From: Halothermothrix orenii H 168
GTDB taxonomy: Bacteria > Bacillota > Halanaerobiia > Halanaerobiales > Halothermotrichaceae
Direction: 5' to 3'
Assembly: GCF_000020485.1 (NCBI RefSeq)
Contig: NC_011899.1
Span: 22,501 to 86,500 of the forward strand
DNA length: 64,000 bases
The position numbers and the translations under genes were made by a program. A model generated the notes under the pieces. It ran no database searches, was not told the origin of the DNA, and worked only from the letters and a program-made list of their open reading frames with translations. Of this stretch, positions 1 to 9,439 are shown piece by piece (position 1 is the first letter of the stretch; every line of letters starts with the position of its first letter).

Positions 1-2018
<2,018 letters not shown>

Positions 2019-2102
2019 CATCTCATCATTGTATGCTGTTTTGAAGGTGTGAAAGTGGTTAATATTGAGAGGCCAAAAAGTTAAAAAAGCTGAAATAAAG
2101 TG

Positions 2103-2130
2103 TTGACAAGGCGAAAAAATCTGTTATAAT
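2103..2130 (+). promoter_or_regulatory. sigma-70-type promoter between 23S and 5S rRNA genes
   Basis: TTGACA at 2103-2108 and TATAAT at 2125-2130 with a 16-base spacer, a perfect consensus pair. It lies about 85 bases after the 23S 3' end and about 33 bases before the 5S gene, so it can drive the 5S gene and the 13 tRNA genes separately from the main rRNA promoter. No terminator is visible between 23S and this promoter. Confidence 0.75.
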
Positions 2131-2163
2131 AGAATATGCGAATGAGAGATAAGCAAAAAGTTT

Positions 2164-2280
<117 letters not shown>

Positions 2281-2291
2281 ATTTAAAACTC

Positions 2292-2366
2292 TGGGGTGTA
2301 GCCAAGTGGTAAGGCACTGGGTTTTGGTCCCAGCATGCGCAGGTTCGAATCCTGCCGCCCCAGCCA
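2292..2366 (+). tRNA. tRNA-Gln (TTG)
   Basis: 75 bases, cloverleaf closes (TGGGGTG with CGCCCCA), anticodon loop TTTTGGT gives anticodon TTG, T-arm GGTTCGAATCC, encoded CCA. First of 13 tRNA genes in the array. Confidence 0.97.
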
Positions 2367-2386
2367 GGCAAAATCAAAAATAACAT

Positions 2387-2462
2387 GGGCCATTAGCTCA
2401 GTCGGTAGAGCACCTGACTTTTAATCAGGTTGTCGGAGGTTCGATTCCTCCATGGCTCACCA
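2387..2462 (+). tRNA. tRNA-Lys (TTT)
   Basis: 76 bases; acceptor GGGCCAT pairs with ATGGCTC, anticodon loop CTTTTAA, T-arm GGTTCGATTCC, encoded CCA. Confidence 0.97.
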
Positions 2463-2467
2463 TTCAT

Positions 2468-2544
<77 letters not shown>

Positions 2545-2552
2545 TTTTATCG

Positions 2553-2629
2553 GCGGGAGTAGCTCAGCTGGCTAGAGCATCAGCCTTCCAAGCTGAGGGT
2601 CGCGGGTTCGAATCCCGTCTCCCGCTCCA
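2553..2629 (+). tRNA. tRNA-Gly (TCC)
   Basis: Acceptor GCGGGAG pairs with CTCCCGC, anticodon loop CTTCCAA gives TCC, T-arm GGTTCGAATCC, encoded CCA. A second tRNA-Gly (GCC) closes the array. Confidence 0.96.
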
Positions 2630-2673
2630 TTATAAAGCATTCTAACTTGAAGATGATATTTAATAAAATACGT

Positions 2674-2749
2674 GGGTCTATAGCTCAGTTGGCAGAGCAT
2701 GCGGTTCATACCCGCAGTGTCAGAGGTTCGAATCCTCTTAGACCCACCA
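2674..2749 (+). tRNA. elongator tRNA-Met (CAT)
   Basis: 76 bases; acceptor GGGTCTA pairs with TAGACCC; anticodon loop TTCATAC in a GCGG/CCGC stem as in elongator Met tRNAs. A lysidine-modified Ile tRNA with the same CAT anticodon is the alternative but fits the anticodon stem less well. Confidence 0.88.
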
Positions 2750-2752
2750 CCC

Positions 2753-2845
2753 GGAGAGGTACCCAAGTGGCCGAAGGGGCGGGTTTGCTAAACCTGTAGC
2801 AGGGTGTAAGCCCTGGCGAGGGTTCGAATCCCTCCCTCTCCGCCA
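2753..2845 (+). tRNA. tRNA-Ser (GCT)
   Basis: 93 bases with a long variable arm (class II tRNA); anticodon loop TTGCTAA; acceptor GGAGAGG pairs with CCTCTCC; encoded CCA. Only three bases separate it from tRNA-Met. Confidence 0.96.
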
Positions 2846-2863
2846 AGGTTACCTGTTTTTTAA

Positions 2864-2939
2864 GCCCTCATCGTCTAGTGGTCCAGGACACCAGGTTTTC
2901 ATCCTGGCGGCAGGGGTTCGAATCCCCTTGAGGGTGCCA
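2864..2939 (+). tRNA. tRNA-Glu (TTC)
   Basis: 76 bases; anticodon loop TTTTCAT; acceptor GCCCTCA with TGAGGGT (one G-T pair); encoded CCA. Two bases separate it from tRNA-Val. Confidence 0.96.
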
Positions 2940-2941
2940 GT

Positions 2942-3017
2942 GGGCGAATAGCTCAGTTGGGAGAGCACCTGCCTTACAAGCAGGGGGCCACAGGTTCGAG
3001 TCCTGTTTCGCCCACCA
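2942..3017 (+). tRNA. tRNA-Val (TAC)
   Basis: 76 bases; acceptor GGGCGAA pairs with TTCGCCC; anticodon loop CTTACAA; encoded CCA. Confidence 0.97.
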
Positions 3018-3024
3018 TTTTAAT

Positions 3025-3102
3025 GGAGGTGTAGCGTAGCTGGCTCAACGCGCCGGCCTGTCACGCCGGAGATCGCGGGTTCGAATCCCGTCACCTCCGC
3101 CA
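3025..3102 (+). tRNA. tRNA-Asp (GTC)
   Basis: Acceptor GGAGGTG pairs with CACCTCC; anticodon loop CTGTCAC; encoded CCA. Confidence 0.96.
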
Positions 3103-3109
3103 CATTTAT

Positions 3110-3185
<76 letters not shown>

Positions 3186-3187
3186 GT

Positions 3188-3263
3188 GGGGATGTAGCTC
3201 AGTTGGGAGAGCGCTACACTGGCAGTGTAGAGGCCAGGGGTTCGAATCCCCTCATCTCCACCA
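3188..3263 (+). tRNA. tRNA-Ala (GGC)
   Basis: 76 bases; anticodon loop CTGGCAG gives GGC. The acceptor stem has the G3-U70 pair that identifies alanine tRNAs. Encoded CCA. Confidence 0.96.
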
Positions 3264-3284
3264 TTTTTTTAAATTAAATAATAT

Positions 3285-3370
3285 GGAGGGGTGCCCGAGT
3301 GGTCAAAGGGAGCAGACTGTAAATCTGCCGGCGATTGCCTTCAAAGGTTCAAATCCTTTCCCCTCCACCA
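3285..3370 (+). tRNA. tRNA-Tyr (GTA)
   Basis: 86 bases with a long variable arm; anticodon loop CTGTAAA; acceptor GGAGGGG pairs with CCCCTCC; encoded CCA. One base separates it from the last tRNA. Confidence 0.96.
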
Positions 3371-3371
3371 T

Positions 3372-3446
3372 GCGGGAATAGCTCAGAGGTAGAGCGTCTC
3401 GTTGCCAACGAGAAGGTCGCGGGTTCGAATCCCGTTTCCCGCTCCA
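3372..3446 (+). tRNA. tRNA-Gly (GCC)
   Basis: 75 bases; acceptor GCGGGAA pairs with TTCCCGC; anticodon loop TTGCCAA; encoded CCA. Last gene of the rRNA-tRNA operon. Confidence 0.97.
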
Positions 3447-3450
3447 TTAT

Positions 3451-3475
3451 GCACCGTTCAGGTGCTTTTTTTATT
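3451..3475 (+). terminator. rho-independent terminator of the 5S-tRNA operon
   Basis: GCACC-GTTCA-GGTGC stem-loop followed directly by a run of seven T, five bases after the last tRNA. Confidence 0.85.
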
Positions 3476-3543
3476 TTATAATTCTTTTTTCTTGAGATTG
3501 AATGAGAATACTTATATAATTTTTATATATCCAGCAAACAACT

Positions 3544-3647
3544 TTAAACAGTTCATGTACGGTTTATTTAGATACGGAGCACCTGTGGTGCAACCTTAAA
3601 CTGTTCCTGTATGTTTTATTTAGATACGGAGCACCTGTGGTGACAAC
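3544..3647 (+). repeat. two tandem copies of a 52-bp unit upstream of an importer operon
   Basis: The unit starting at 3544 recurs at 3596 with a few changes; the last 27 bases of each copy (TTTATTTAGATACGGAGCAC then CTGTGGT) are identical. Each copy holds a small dyad, GCACC-TGT-GGTGC at 3579-3591 in the first copy. The repeats sit 44 bases before the permease start, the place expected for regulator binding sites. No cobalamin or other riboswitch that I know fits this stretch. The bound factor is unknown. Confidence 0.7.
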
Positions 3648-3690
3648 ATCATTATTAATTATCCATAAAAAATAATTAAGGTGACTAACT

Positions 3691-4704
3691 ATGAAACTAA
3701 ATTATTCGAGAAAAATAATTTTCCTGGCTTTAATAGTATTATTGATAGTAGTCTTTATATTATCTTTAGCAGTCGGGTCGGTTCATATACCCATTCATCA
3801 AATTTGGGCAATTATACTGGACCATGCAGATAGTAATGAAACCTATAAAATAATTATAAAGGATATCAGGCTTCCCCGGATTATTCTAAGTTTCCTGGTT
3901 GGTTCAGCTCTGGCTGTATCCGGGGTTGTGTTTCAGGGAGTTATCAGAAATCCCATGGTTGATCCCTATATAATTGGAGTTTCAGCCGGAGCTGGAACAG
4001 CTGTTACCCTGGCTATTTTATTTAACTGGAGTATTACCTTTCTGTGGTTTGATACTATGCCAATTATGGCTTTTCTGGGGTCTTTATTGACGATTTTTAC
4101 TGTATACAGGATGGCACGGGTTAACAAAAAAACTCCGGTAACTACTTTTTTACTGGCTGGTGTAGCGGTTGGCTTTCTGTTAAATGCAGTTATGTCTTTT
4201 TTGATGGTTTTTGTTACCGGTGATCTGTATAAAGTTGTTTACTGGTTAATGGGGAGTTTGATTACAGAAGGCTGGAAAGAAGTAAAGATAATAGTTCCGT
4301 ATTATATACTGGGTTTAATACCTGTCGTTTTTTATTTAAAAGATTTAAACATACTTTTACTGGGTGAAGAGAGTGCCCATAACCTGGGGGTTAATGTAGA
4401 AAGGGTTAAATCAATTTTGATTTTTTCAGGTGCTTTATTAACCGCAGCAGCTGTATCTGTCAGTGGAATAATAGGTTTTATTGGATTAATAGTTCCCCAT
4501 ATTTCAAGGCTTATTATTGGCCCTGACCACCGGCGTTTGCTGCCTTTTTCATGGCTTCTCGGAGGTTTATTTCTGGTTGTAAGTGATGATCTGGCCCGGA
4601 CATTAATTAAACCATCGGAGATACCGGTCGGTATTATTACGGCCCTGGTAGGGGCTCCTTATTTTATATATCTTCTAAAGAAAAAGAAGGATAATTTATG
4701 GTGA
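3691..4704 (+). CDS. FecCD/BtuC-family ABC importer permease
   Basis: 337-residue membrane protein of the family that imports cobalamin, ferric siderophores or haem. It has about ten hydrophobic segments and the family signatures RLPRI (near residue 60), the AVSG..FQGVIRNPMVDPYI stretch and the later GFIGLIVPH motif that contacts the ATPase. The start follows AAGGTGACT and is the first ATG in frame. It is followed six bases later by the matching ATPase. No substrate-binding protein is encoded here, so the ligand cannot be read from the locus; the binding protein must lie elsewhere. The tandem repeat just upstream may control it. Confidence 0.93.
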   Translation: MKLNYSRKIIFLALIVLLIVVFILSLAVGSVHIPIHQIWAIILDHADSNETYKIIIKDIRLPRIILSFLVGSALAVSGVVFQGVIRNPMVDPYIIGVSAGAGTAVTLAILFNWSITFLWFDTMPIMAFLGSLLTIFTVYRMARVNKKTPVTTFLLAGVAVGFLLNAVMSFLMVFVTGDLYKVVYWLMGSLITEGWKEVKIIVPYYILGLIPVVFYLKDLNILLLGEESAHNLGVNVERVKSILIFSGALLTAAAVSVSGIIGFIGLIVPHISRLIIGPDHRRLLPFSWLLGGLFLVVSDDLARTLIKPSEIPVGIITALVGAPYFIYLLKKKKDNLW

Positions 4705-4710
4705 TGCAAA

Positions 4711-5967
4711 ATGATTGAAATTAAAAACCTCAATTTTGGATATTATAATAAGGCAATACTGAAGAATGTTTCGCTGTCTATTGAAAACAAGGAGTTTATA
4801 GGTATTATAGGTCCCAATGGGTCGGGTAAATCAACCCTCTTAAAGAATTTAAGTAAAATATTATCGCCTGAATCTGGATTAATATATCTTAATAAAAGAT
4901 TATTAAATGATTATTCAGTAAAGGAGTTATCCCGTATCCTTTCCGTAGTCCCCCAGGATACTTCTATTCAGTTTAACTTTACTGTTTATGATTTAATATT
5001 AATGGGGAGAAATCCCTATATGGACAACTGGGGACGTGTAACCCGGGAAGATAAAGTTATAGTAGAAGAAGTAATGGAGCTAACAGATACCAGTAAGTTA
5101 CGGGATAAAAAGGTCAGGGAATTGAGTGGTGGGGAACGACAACGGGTTATTATTGCCCGGGCTCTGGCGCAACAACCTGAAATATTACTTTTAGATGAAC
5201 CCACAGCCAGTCTAGATATTAACTATCAGCAGGAGATTTTTGAATTGCTGTCTCATTTAAACAAAACCATGAACCTGACCATCTTACTGGTATCACATGA
5301 TTTAAACTTAACAGGTCAGTATTGTAAAAGGCTTATCCTTTTAAAAGATGGGAAAATATTTGCTGCCGGTTCTCCAGAAGAAGTATTAACACCGGCAAAT
5401 ATAAAAAAGGTATATAATACTGAAGTTAAAGTATTAAATAACCCCATATCCAACAAACCCTATGTGGTTTTAATTCCTGGAAAAGAGAAAAAGAGACAGA
5501 GGATAAAACCAACCCAAAAACCCCGGGTACATTTGATTTGTGGTGGAGGGTCCGGAAAGGAACTTATGAATACATTACACCAGCAAGGTTACCGGGTAAG
5601 TACCGGTGTTTTAAATCAGGGGGATAGTGACTGGGAGAAGGCCATGGAACTGGGTATACCAGTAGTTGAGATTCCACCTTTTGCCCCCATCTGTGAAAAG
5701 AGCCTGAAGGATAATGTCGCTTTGATACGGGAAAGTGATGTTATAGTAGTAGCAGATACACCATTTGGATATGGTAATATTGATAATCTTAAAGCAATCA
5801 GTGGTATTAAAGATAAACCGATAATAATAGTAAATTCTCATAACATAAAAGAAAAAGACTATACAGATGGCCTGGCTAATAAATACTGGAGTGAAATGGA
5901 GAAAAGAGCAAATTGTTATTCCGTTAAAAATGAAGATGAGGTATTGTCTTATCTAAATAAATTATAA
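4711..5967 (+). CDS. FecE/BtuD-type ABC ATPase with an extra C-terminal domain
   Basis: 418 residues. The first 255 form a standard ATP-binding subunit: Walker A GPNGSGKST at 34-42, signature LSGGERQRV, Walker B ILLLDEPTASLD and a switch histidine in LLVSHD. This subunit powers the FecCD permease encoded just upstream. Residues from about 270 to 418 are not part of normal FecE/BtuD proteins: they begin RVHLICGGGSGKELM and alternate predicted strands and helices like a Rossmann-type nucleotide or ligand domain. It does not look like CbiZ, the cobinamide amidohydrolase sometimes fused to cobalamin transporters. A terminator follows 24 bases after the stop, closing a two-gene operon. Confidence 0.9.
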   Translation: MIEIKNLNFGYYNKAILKNVSLSIENKEFIGIIGPNGSGKSTLLKNLSKILSPESGLIYLNKRLLNDYSVKELSRILSVVPQDTSIQFNFTVYDLILMGRNPYMDNWGRVTREDKVIVEEVMELTDTSKLRDKKVRELSGGERQRVIIARALAQQPEILLLDEPTASLDINYQQEIFELLSHLNKTMNLTILLVSHDLNLTGQYCKRLILLKDGKIFAAGSPEEVLTPANIKKVYNTEVKVLNNPISNKPYVVLIPGKEKKRQRIKPTQKPRVHLICGGGSGKELMNTLHQQGYRVSTGVLNQGDSDWEKAMELGIPVVEIPPFAPICEKSLKDNVALIRESDVIVVADTPFGYGNIDNLKAISGIKDKPIIIVNSHNIKEKDYTDGLANKYWSEMEKRANCYSVKNEDEVLSYLNKL

Positions 5968-5990
5968 TATGTAAATAGAGGATTGCTTTT

Positions 5991-6021
5991 AAAGACACCT
6001 GATAGACGGGTGTCTTTTTTT
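5991..6021 (+). terminator. rho-independent terminator after the importer operon
   Basis: AAGACACC pairs with GGTGTCTT around a short loop, followed by a T run. It marks the end of the importer operon. The next 225 bases before the cassette array (6022-6248) hold nothing I can identify. Confidence 0.8.
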
Positions 6022-6248
6022 GTTTAAATCGATGGGATGAATTTTCATATTTTAAAGGAAATTTAGTTTTGATGTAGAAACATATAAATATATGAATATT
6101 ATGGAAAAATTTATTATCAACCTGAATGACCTTTATAGAATATTTTGGTTTTATTTGGATATTTCCCTGGGTAGTCATTACAGGGGAATATGTATAAATA
6201 TAGGTCAGTGAATTGTGATTTCTGGATAAGTGGGAAGTTTAAATGTCT

Positions 6249-6345
6249 GCTATAGAAAGATATTACCGACACTTTCAGTCGTAAAGAAGTTAGAAAGAGA
6301 TATCTTTACGACATTATGGTGTCGGTAAGATGAGAGTTATATGAA
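6249..6345 (+). repeat. attC0, leftmost and partly degenerate attC-like site
   Basis: Nested palindrome: TTACCGACAC (6262) pairs with GTGTCGGTAA (6319) and GTCGTAAAGA pairs with TCTTTACGAC inside it. The left arm CTATAGAAAGATATTACCGAC resembles the arm of attC6 with a damaged RYYYAAC core (TATAGAA for TATAACA). The right core is GTTATATGA at 6336. It opens the first complete cassette. Confidence 0.7.
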
Positions 6346-6374
6346 GTACTGACAGAAAATAGAGGTGTTAAGTT

Positions 6375-6962
6375 ATGAATTGTAGTCAATGTGGGAAAAC
6401 AGCAATAAATCAGGTTGAGGGCCAACCGTTATGTGTTGATTGTTATTTAAAATTACAACAAGCTATACAAATGCAGAATAACAGGTATCTTGAAGAAATG
6501 AATTATTTGAGTGATATGATGGAAGCAACATTAGGAGTATATGGTGTTTTGCCTAAATATAAAATCAACCAACCAAATCAATATATAAATACAGGCAAAA
6601 TTTCTTTTAACAATATTAATGTTGATAGAAGTGTTATCGGAGCAATTAATCCTGGTGAAGTTAAGAAAATAGATGTTGCGATGGAGCAAATTAAGAAGAG
6701 TGGAAATGATGAATTAGTAGCTGCATTAAAGGATTTTACTGAGAAAATTATAGAAAGTAATGAGTTAAAACAAGAAGAGAAGAATGAATTGTTAGAACAA
6801 GTTTCTTTTATTGCATCACAAACTGCTTTACCGAAAGAAAAACAAAAGAAAAGTATAGTAAAACCAATAATGAATAATATTAAAGAAATAGTATCAACAA
6901 TAGGTACATTATATAATTTATGGGAAAAGGTAAAACCGTTTTTAGATAATATTTTTAGCTAA
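6375..6962 (+). CDS. cassette 1: zinc-ribbon protein of unknown function
   Basis: 195 residues. The N-terminus carries two CxxC pairs (C3-C6 and C20-C23) that would bind one zinc ion. A central part (about 70-95) reads FNNINVDRSVIGAINPG, a short repetitive stretch I have the impression of having seen in other accessory-genome proteins. The rest is charged and probably helical, ending in a hydrophobic C-terminal segment. The start follows AGAGGTG. It is the only gene of its cassette and lies between attC0 and attC1. I do not recognise a function; the AT-rich composition agrees with acquisition. Confidence 0.8.
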   Translation: MNCSQCGKTAINQVEGQPLCVDCYLKLQQAIQMQNNRYLEEMNYLSDMMEATLGVYGVLPKYKINQPNQYINTGKISFNNINVDRSVIGAINPGEVKKIDVAMEQIKKSGNDELVAALKDFTEKIIESNELKQEEKNELLEQVSFIASQTALPKEKQKKSIVKPIMNNIKEIVSTIGTLYNLWEKVKPFLDNIFS

Positions 6963-6963
6963 T

Positions 6964-7083
6964 TGTCAGTACTTCATATAACATAGGGTTTAAGGTTTTG
7001 CTGTCGCTTCACCCAAATTCATTCGCCAAGGGCAGTCGCCCTAAGGCTCATGAACTTCTTAAACCCTAGGAACGTTATCTGAC
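6964..7083 (+). repeat. attC1 (short subfamily)
   Basis: Left core TATAAC at 6977, right core GTTATCT at 7074. AGGGTTTAAG pairs with CTTAAACCCT, and an inner GGGCAG-TCG-CCCT hairpin with CACCCAAAT nearby marks the short subfamily. Upstream bases 6964-6982 are the exact reverse complement of 6336-6354, the start of the same cassette (19 of 19). Confidence 0.88.
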
Positions 7084-7104
7084 ATTTGCCTGATATAACA
7101 ATTA

Positions 7105-7142
7105 ATAAAAAAACTCCTGGGGTTTTTTTCACCAGAAGTTTT
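7105..7142 (-). terminator. terminator of the reverse-strand Doc operon
   Basis: Read on the minus strand, AACTTCTGG pairs with CCAGGAGTT and is followed by a T run. It sits immediately after the toxin stop codon. Confidence 0.7.
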
Positions 7143-7539
7143 AATCCTGCAATGGGGATGTATTTTTTTCTAACCACTTTGTCAATTCTTTTTTTGATAA
7201 TTGGCCAGCTGATAATTTAATCATTATTTTGTACGTTTCTTTTTCTGATGCAACAATTTCATAACCATTTCTTTGGAGGAAAACATCCATAGCTACAAGG
7301 GCAATTCTTTTATTTCCGTCTATAAAAGGATGATTATTACATAAGTGATAACCATAAGCAGCAGCCATATCCATTAAAGTATCATGTAAGTATTTGCCTT
7401 CATATGTTGCTTTAGGTTGTTCTAATGCAGAATCAAGTAATTTTTCATCCCTAATACCATGTTTACCGCCATAGGTTTGAAGAAGTTGATCATAAAAATA
7501 TAAGATTACTTTTTTGGGAATGAATTTTATTTTTTTCAT
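7141..7539 (-). CDS. doc: cassette 2: Doc-type toxin (Fic fold)
   Basis: 132 residues, the usual Doc size. It carries the Fic/Doc motif HPFIDGNKRIAL (near 70-81); in the family the histidine and the G-N-K-R loop bind the nucleotide and phosphorylate elongation factor Tu, which stops translation. The family toxin is silenced by its partner antitoxin. The start overlaps the upstream antitoxin stop by four bases, so the two are co-translated. The operon runs against the cassette array and must carry its own promoter on the minus strand, as toxin-antitoxin cassettes in integrons do. It probably protects the array from loss (inference). Confidence 0.9.
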   Translation of the reverse strand: MKKIKFIPKKVILYFYDQLLQTYGGKHGIRDEKLLDSALEQPKATYEGKYLHDTLMDMAAAYGYHLCNNHPFIDGNKRIALVAMDVFLQRNGYEIVASEKETYKIMIKLSAGQLSKKELTKWLEKNTSPLQD

Positions 7540-7760
7540 TTTGATAATTCCCTTAATGTGTTTTTAAATTTTTTATTAGTTTTTTCAAAAGCACTGGCCC
7601 AATTTTCAAATTCTGGATCAAAAGGGGTTAAGGTAAACCCTTCAGACATTTCTATAACATGGAGTTCTTCACCTTCTTTAAGATTATATTTTTCAATAAG
7701 TTCTTTTGGGATTGTAAATCCGAAACTATTTCCAACTTTACGTAATTTAATAGATCTCAT
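7536..7760 (-). CDS. cassette 2: AbrB/MazE-type antitoxin
   Basis: 74 residues. The N-terminal half IKLRKVGNSFGFTIPKELIE is a SpoVT-AbrB swapped-hairpin DNA-binding domain, as in MazE antitoxins; the acidic and aromatic C-terminal half (FDPEFENWASAF) is the likely toxin-binding tail. Such antitoxins bind the toxin and repress their own operon. The start follows GAGGTGATATT on the minus strand. Pairing of an AbrB-type antitoxin with Doc rather than Phd is seen in other bacteria. Confidence 0.88.
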   Translation of the reverse strand: MRSIKLRKVGNSFGFTIPKELIEKYNLKEGEELHVIEMSEGFTLTPFDPEFENWASAFEKTNKKFKNTLRELSK

Positions 7761-7844
7761 AATATCACCTCATAAATATTATAACATTTGTATTACATAA
7801 TATGCAAGAAGGAAACAGAAAGTAAAAGAACATTTATAAAAAGG

Positions 7845-8016
7845 GGCAAACGTCAGATAACACGGTGTTCCCATTACGCCAAAGTCCATGGCTACCCTGC
7901 GGGACATTGCCTTTGTCATGTCTTTTGTAATCATTGGGGATGGAGGTATTGTGAGCAAAAGCCATGCCAATCCTGTTGGAACGGCAACGTCGGGAACACC
8001 GGGAACGTTATACGAC
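7845..8016 (+). repeat. attC2 (long subfamily)
   Basis: Left core GATAAC at 7856, right core GTTATAC at 8007. GTGTTCCC pairs with GGGAACAC; the inner part carries GGGACATTGCCTTTGTCATG and AAAAGCCATGCCAA, the marks of the long subfamily. Bases 7845-7861 are the reverse complement of the cassette start at 7074 with one mismatch. Confidence 0.88.
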
Positions 8017-8112
8017 ATTCCTAAGATTGTAGGCTGAAAAGATGGGAAAGCTATGCCTTCTAAGTAAATTAATTGTATATAAATTAAATTTTTTAAAAGT
8101 AGGTGAAAAAAT

Positions 8113-8394
8113 ATGGAATTAATATTTATAACCGCTCCCACCTCAATAATTATTATTTTTATAATATTTCGTTATGAAAAGTTGAGAAAAATAAAGAAAT
8201 ATTTTTTTGATTTATTTTATGTAGAAGACAATAAATGGTTTGGAAGATTTGCAATGTACTTTTATCTACTTTATATTTTTAATTATTTAATACACAGTAT
8301 TTTAATAAAAAATATTTTAGGATTTTTCGTTATAATTTCTGTTATTATTGGTTTTCCTCTACTATATAGAATAGTAATAAAAATTAATCCTTAA
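8113..8394 (+). CDS. cassette 3: small membrane protein, unknown
   Basis: 93 residues, very AT-rich. Three probable membrane segments (about 4-20, 46-62 and 65-88) with a basic, charged stretch (YEKLRKIKKYF) between the first and second. The start follows AGTAGGTGAAAAAAT. It is the only gene between attC2 and attC3. I recognise no family; the short size and cassette position would fit a membrane-active or immunity-type protein, but nothing in the sequence shows this. Confidence 0.7.
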   Translation: MELIFITAPTSIIIIFIIFRYEKLRKIKKYFFDLFYVEDNKWFGRFAMYFYLLYIFNYLIHSILIKNILGFFVIISVIIGFPLLYRIVIKINP

Positions 8395-8418
8395 AAAACG
8401 CATTGAAAATGGGGGACC

Positions 8419-8541
8419 GGAACGATCGTATAACAATATATTGCCGGTTCCATTCCTGCCGTCATTTCACCCAAATTCCTTCGTTAAGGGCAGTCGCCCT
8501 AAAACTCAGGAACTTCGGCAATACGAATACGTTAAGCGACA
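8419..8541 (+). repeat. attC3 (short subfamily)
   Basis: Left core TATAAC at 8429, right core GTTAAGC at 8531. ATATTGCCG pairs with CGGCAATA; CACCCAAAT and GGGCAGTCGCCCT lie inside. Bases 8419-8434 complement the cassette start at 8007 apart from one unpaired A and one A-C mismatch. Confidence 0.88.
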
Positions 8542-8572
8542 TGGCTCACGCGGGTAAAGGAGAGATAAAAAA

Positions 8573-9286
8573 ATGATAAAGGCAATTATATTTGACATTG
8601 ATGATACCTTAATTAGTCATACATCAGCAATTAAAAAGGGAAGTAAAAATTTTTATGATAAGTTTATAGCTGAAAAGGGATTCACACTAAGTGAATTTCA
8701 AGATATATGGAAAGAAGAACATGATAAGTATATGGAGCAATATTTAAAAAAGGAAATTACATTTCAAGAACAAAAAATATTGAGATTAAAAGGCGTTTTT
8801 TCAAGGTTTGGTGAAAATATATCTAGTGCTGAAGCAAAAGAATTTTTTAATTATTATTTATCCGCTTATGAGAATAACTGGACTTTATTTTCTGATGTAT
8901 GTTTAGAATTACTAAATGACTATTTGCTTGGAATTATATCTGATGGAGACTCAGATCAACAAAGAAAGAAATTAAAAAACAAAAGTATAATAGATTTTTT
9001 TGATACAGTAGTTATTTCTGGTGATTTAGGTATATCTAAACCTGATAAGAGGATATTTAAAAAATGTTTGAATGATTTGGATATTAATTCTTATGAAGCT
9101 TTATATATTGGCGATAATTATAAAAAAGATTTTATAGGTGCTATTAATTCTGTATTATATGCAGGTTTAATTGATAGAAATGCAGATAAGAAAATTGAAT
9201 ATGTTGGGAACGGCTTTATTATTAATTCATTAGAATTGATTCCAGAAATAATTAAAGAAATAAATAAAAATAAAGATGTTGGGTAA
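8573..9286 (+). CDS. cassette 4: HAD-superfamily hydrolase
   Basis: 237 residues with all four HAD motifs: DIDDTL at the N-terminus (nucleophile Asp9 region), ISDGD (motif II), SKPDKRIF (motif III lysine) and IGDNYKKD (motif IV acidic pair). The helical cap between motifs I and II is about 95 residues long, so it is a type C1 phosphatase, likely acting on a small phosphorylated metabolite. The substrate cannot be told. The start follows AAAGGAGAGATAAAAAA. Metabolic enzymes of this kind are common integron cargo. It is much more AT-rich than the two core HAD-like genes of the window. Confidence 0.9.
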   Translation: MIKAIIFDIDDTLISHTSAIKKGSKNFYDKFIAEKGFTLSEFQDIWKEEHDKYMEQYLKKEITFQEQKILRLKGVFSRFGENISSAEAKEFFNYYLSAYENNWTLFSDVCLELLNDYLLGIISDGDSDQQRKKLKNKSIIDFFDTVVISGDLGISKPDKRIFKKCLNDLDINSYEALYIGDNYKKDFIGAINSVLYAGLIDRNADKKIEYVGNGFIINSLELIPEIIKEINKNKDVG

Positions 9287-9289
9287 ATT

Positions 9290-9410
9290 TGAGCCACGAT
9301 CGCCTAACACAGAGTTTCCGGTTCCGCTGCCGCTGCACCCAAATTTCTGAACCTAAGTCAAGTCTGACTAAGGTTCAGAAACTTCGGAAACTCAAAAACG
9401 TTATATGACA
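9290..9410 (+). repeat. attC4 (short subfamily)
   Basis: Left core GCCTAAC at 9302, right core GTTATAT at 9400. GAGTTTCCG pairs with CGGAAACTC; TTTCTGAACC pairs with GGTTCAGAAA. Bases 9290-9308 complement the cassette start at 8531 with one unpaired A. Confidence 0.88.
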
Positions 9411-9439
9411 TAATCGCTTACGGTCAGGAGGAATTTGAT

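Noticed and set aside
3402-3599. 65-codon open frame after the last tRNA
   Set aside because: It starts within tRNA-Gly, crosses the terminator and the tandem repeat, and has no ribosome site.
3476-3690. Cobalamin riboswitch before the FecCD-type permease
   Set aside because: No B12-box-like sequence or matching helices; only the tandem 52-bp unit is there.
6964-8016. attC hairpins as ordinary transcription terminators
   Set aside because: They lack T runs, are 110-190 bases long, and share sequence with the starts of their own cassettes.
7779-8141. Open frames on both strands between 7779 and 8141
   Set aside because: They run through attC2; similar peptides appear in the frames over the other long attC sites, which shows they come from the repeat.
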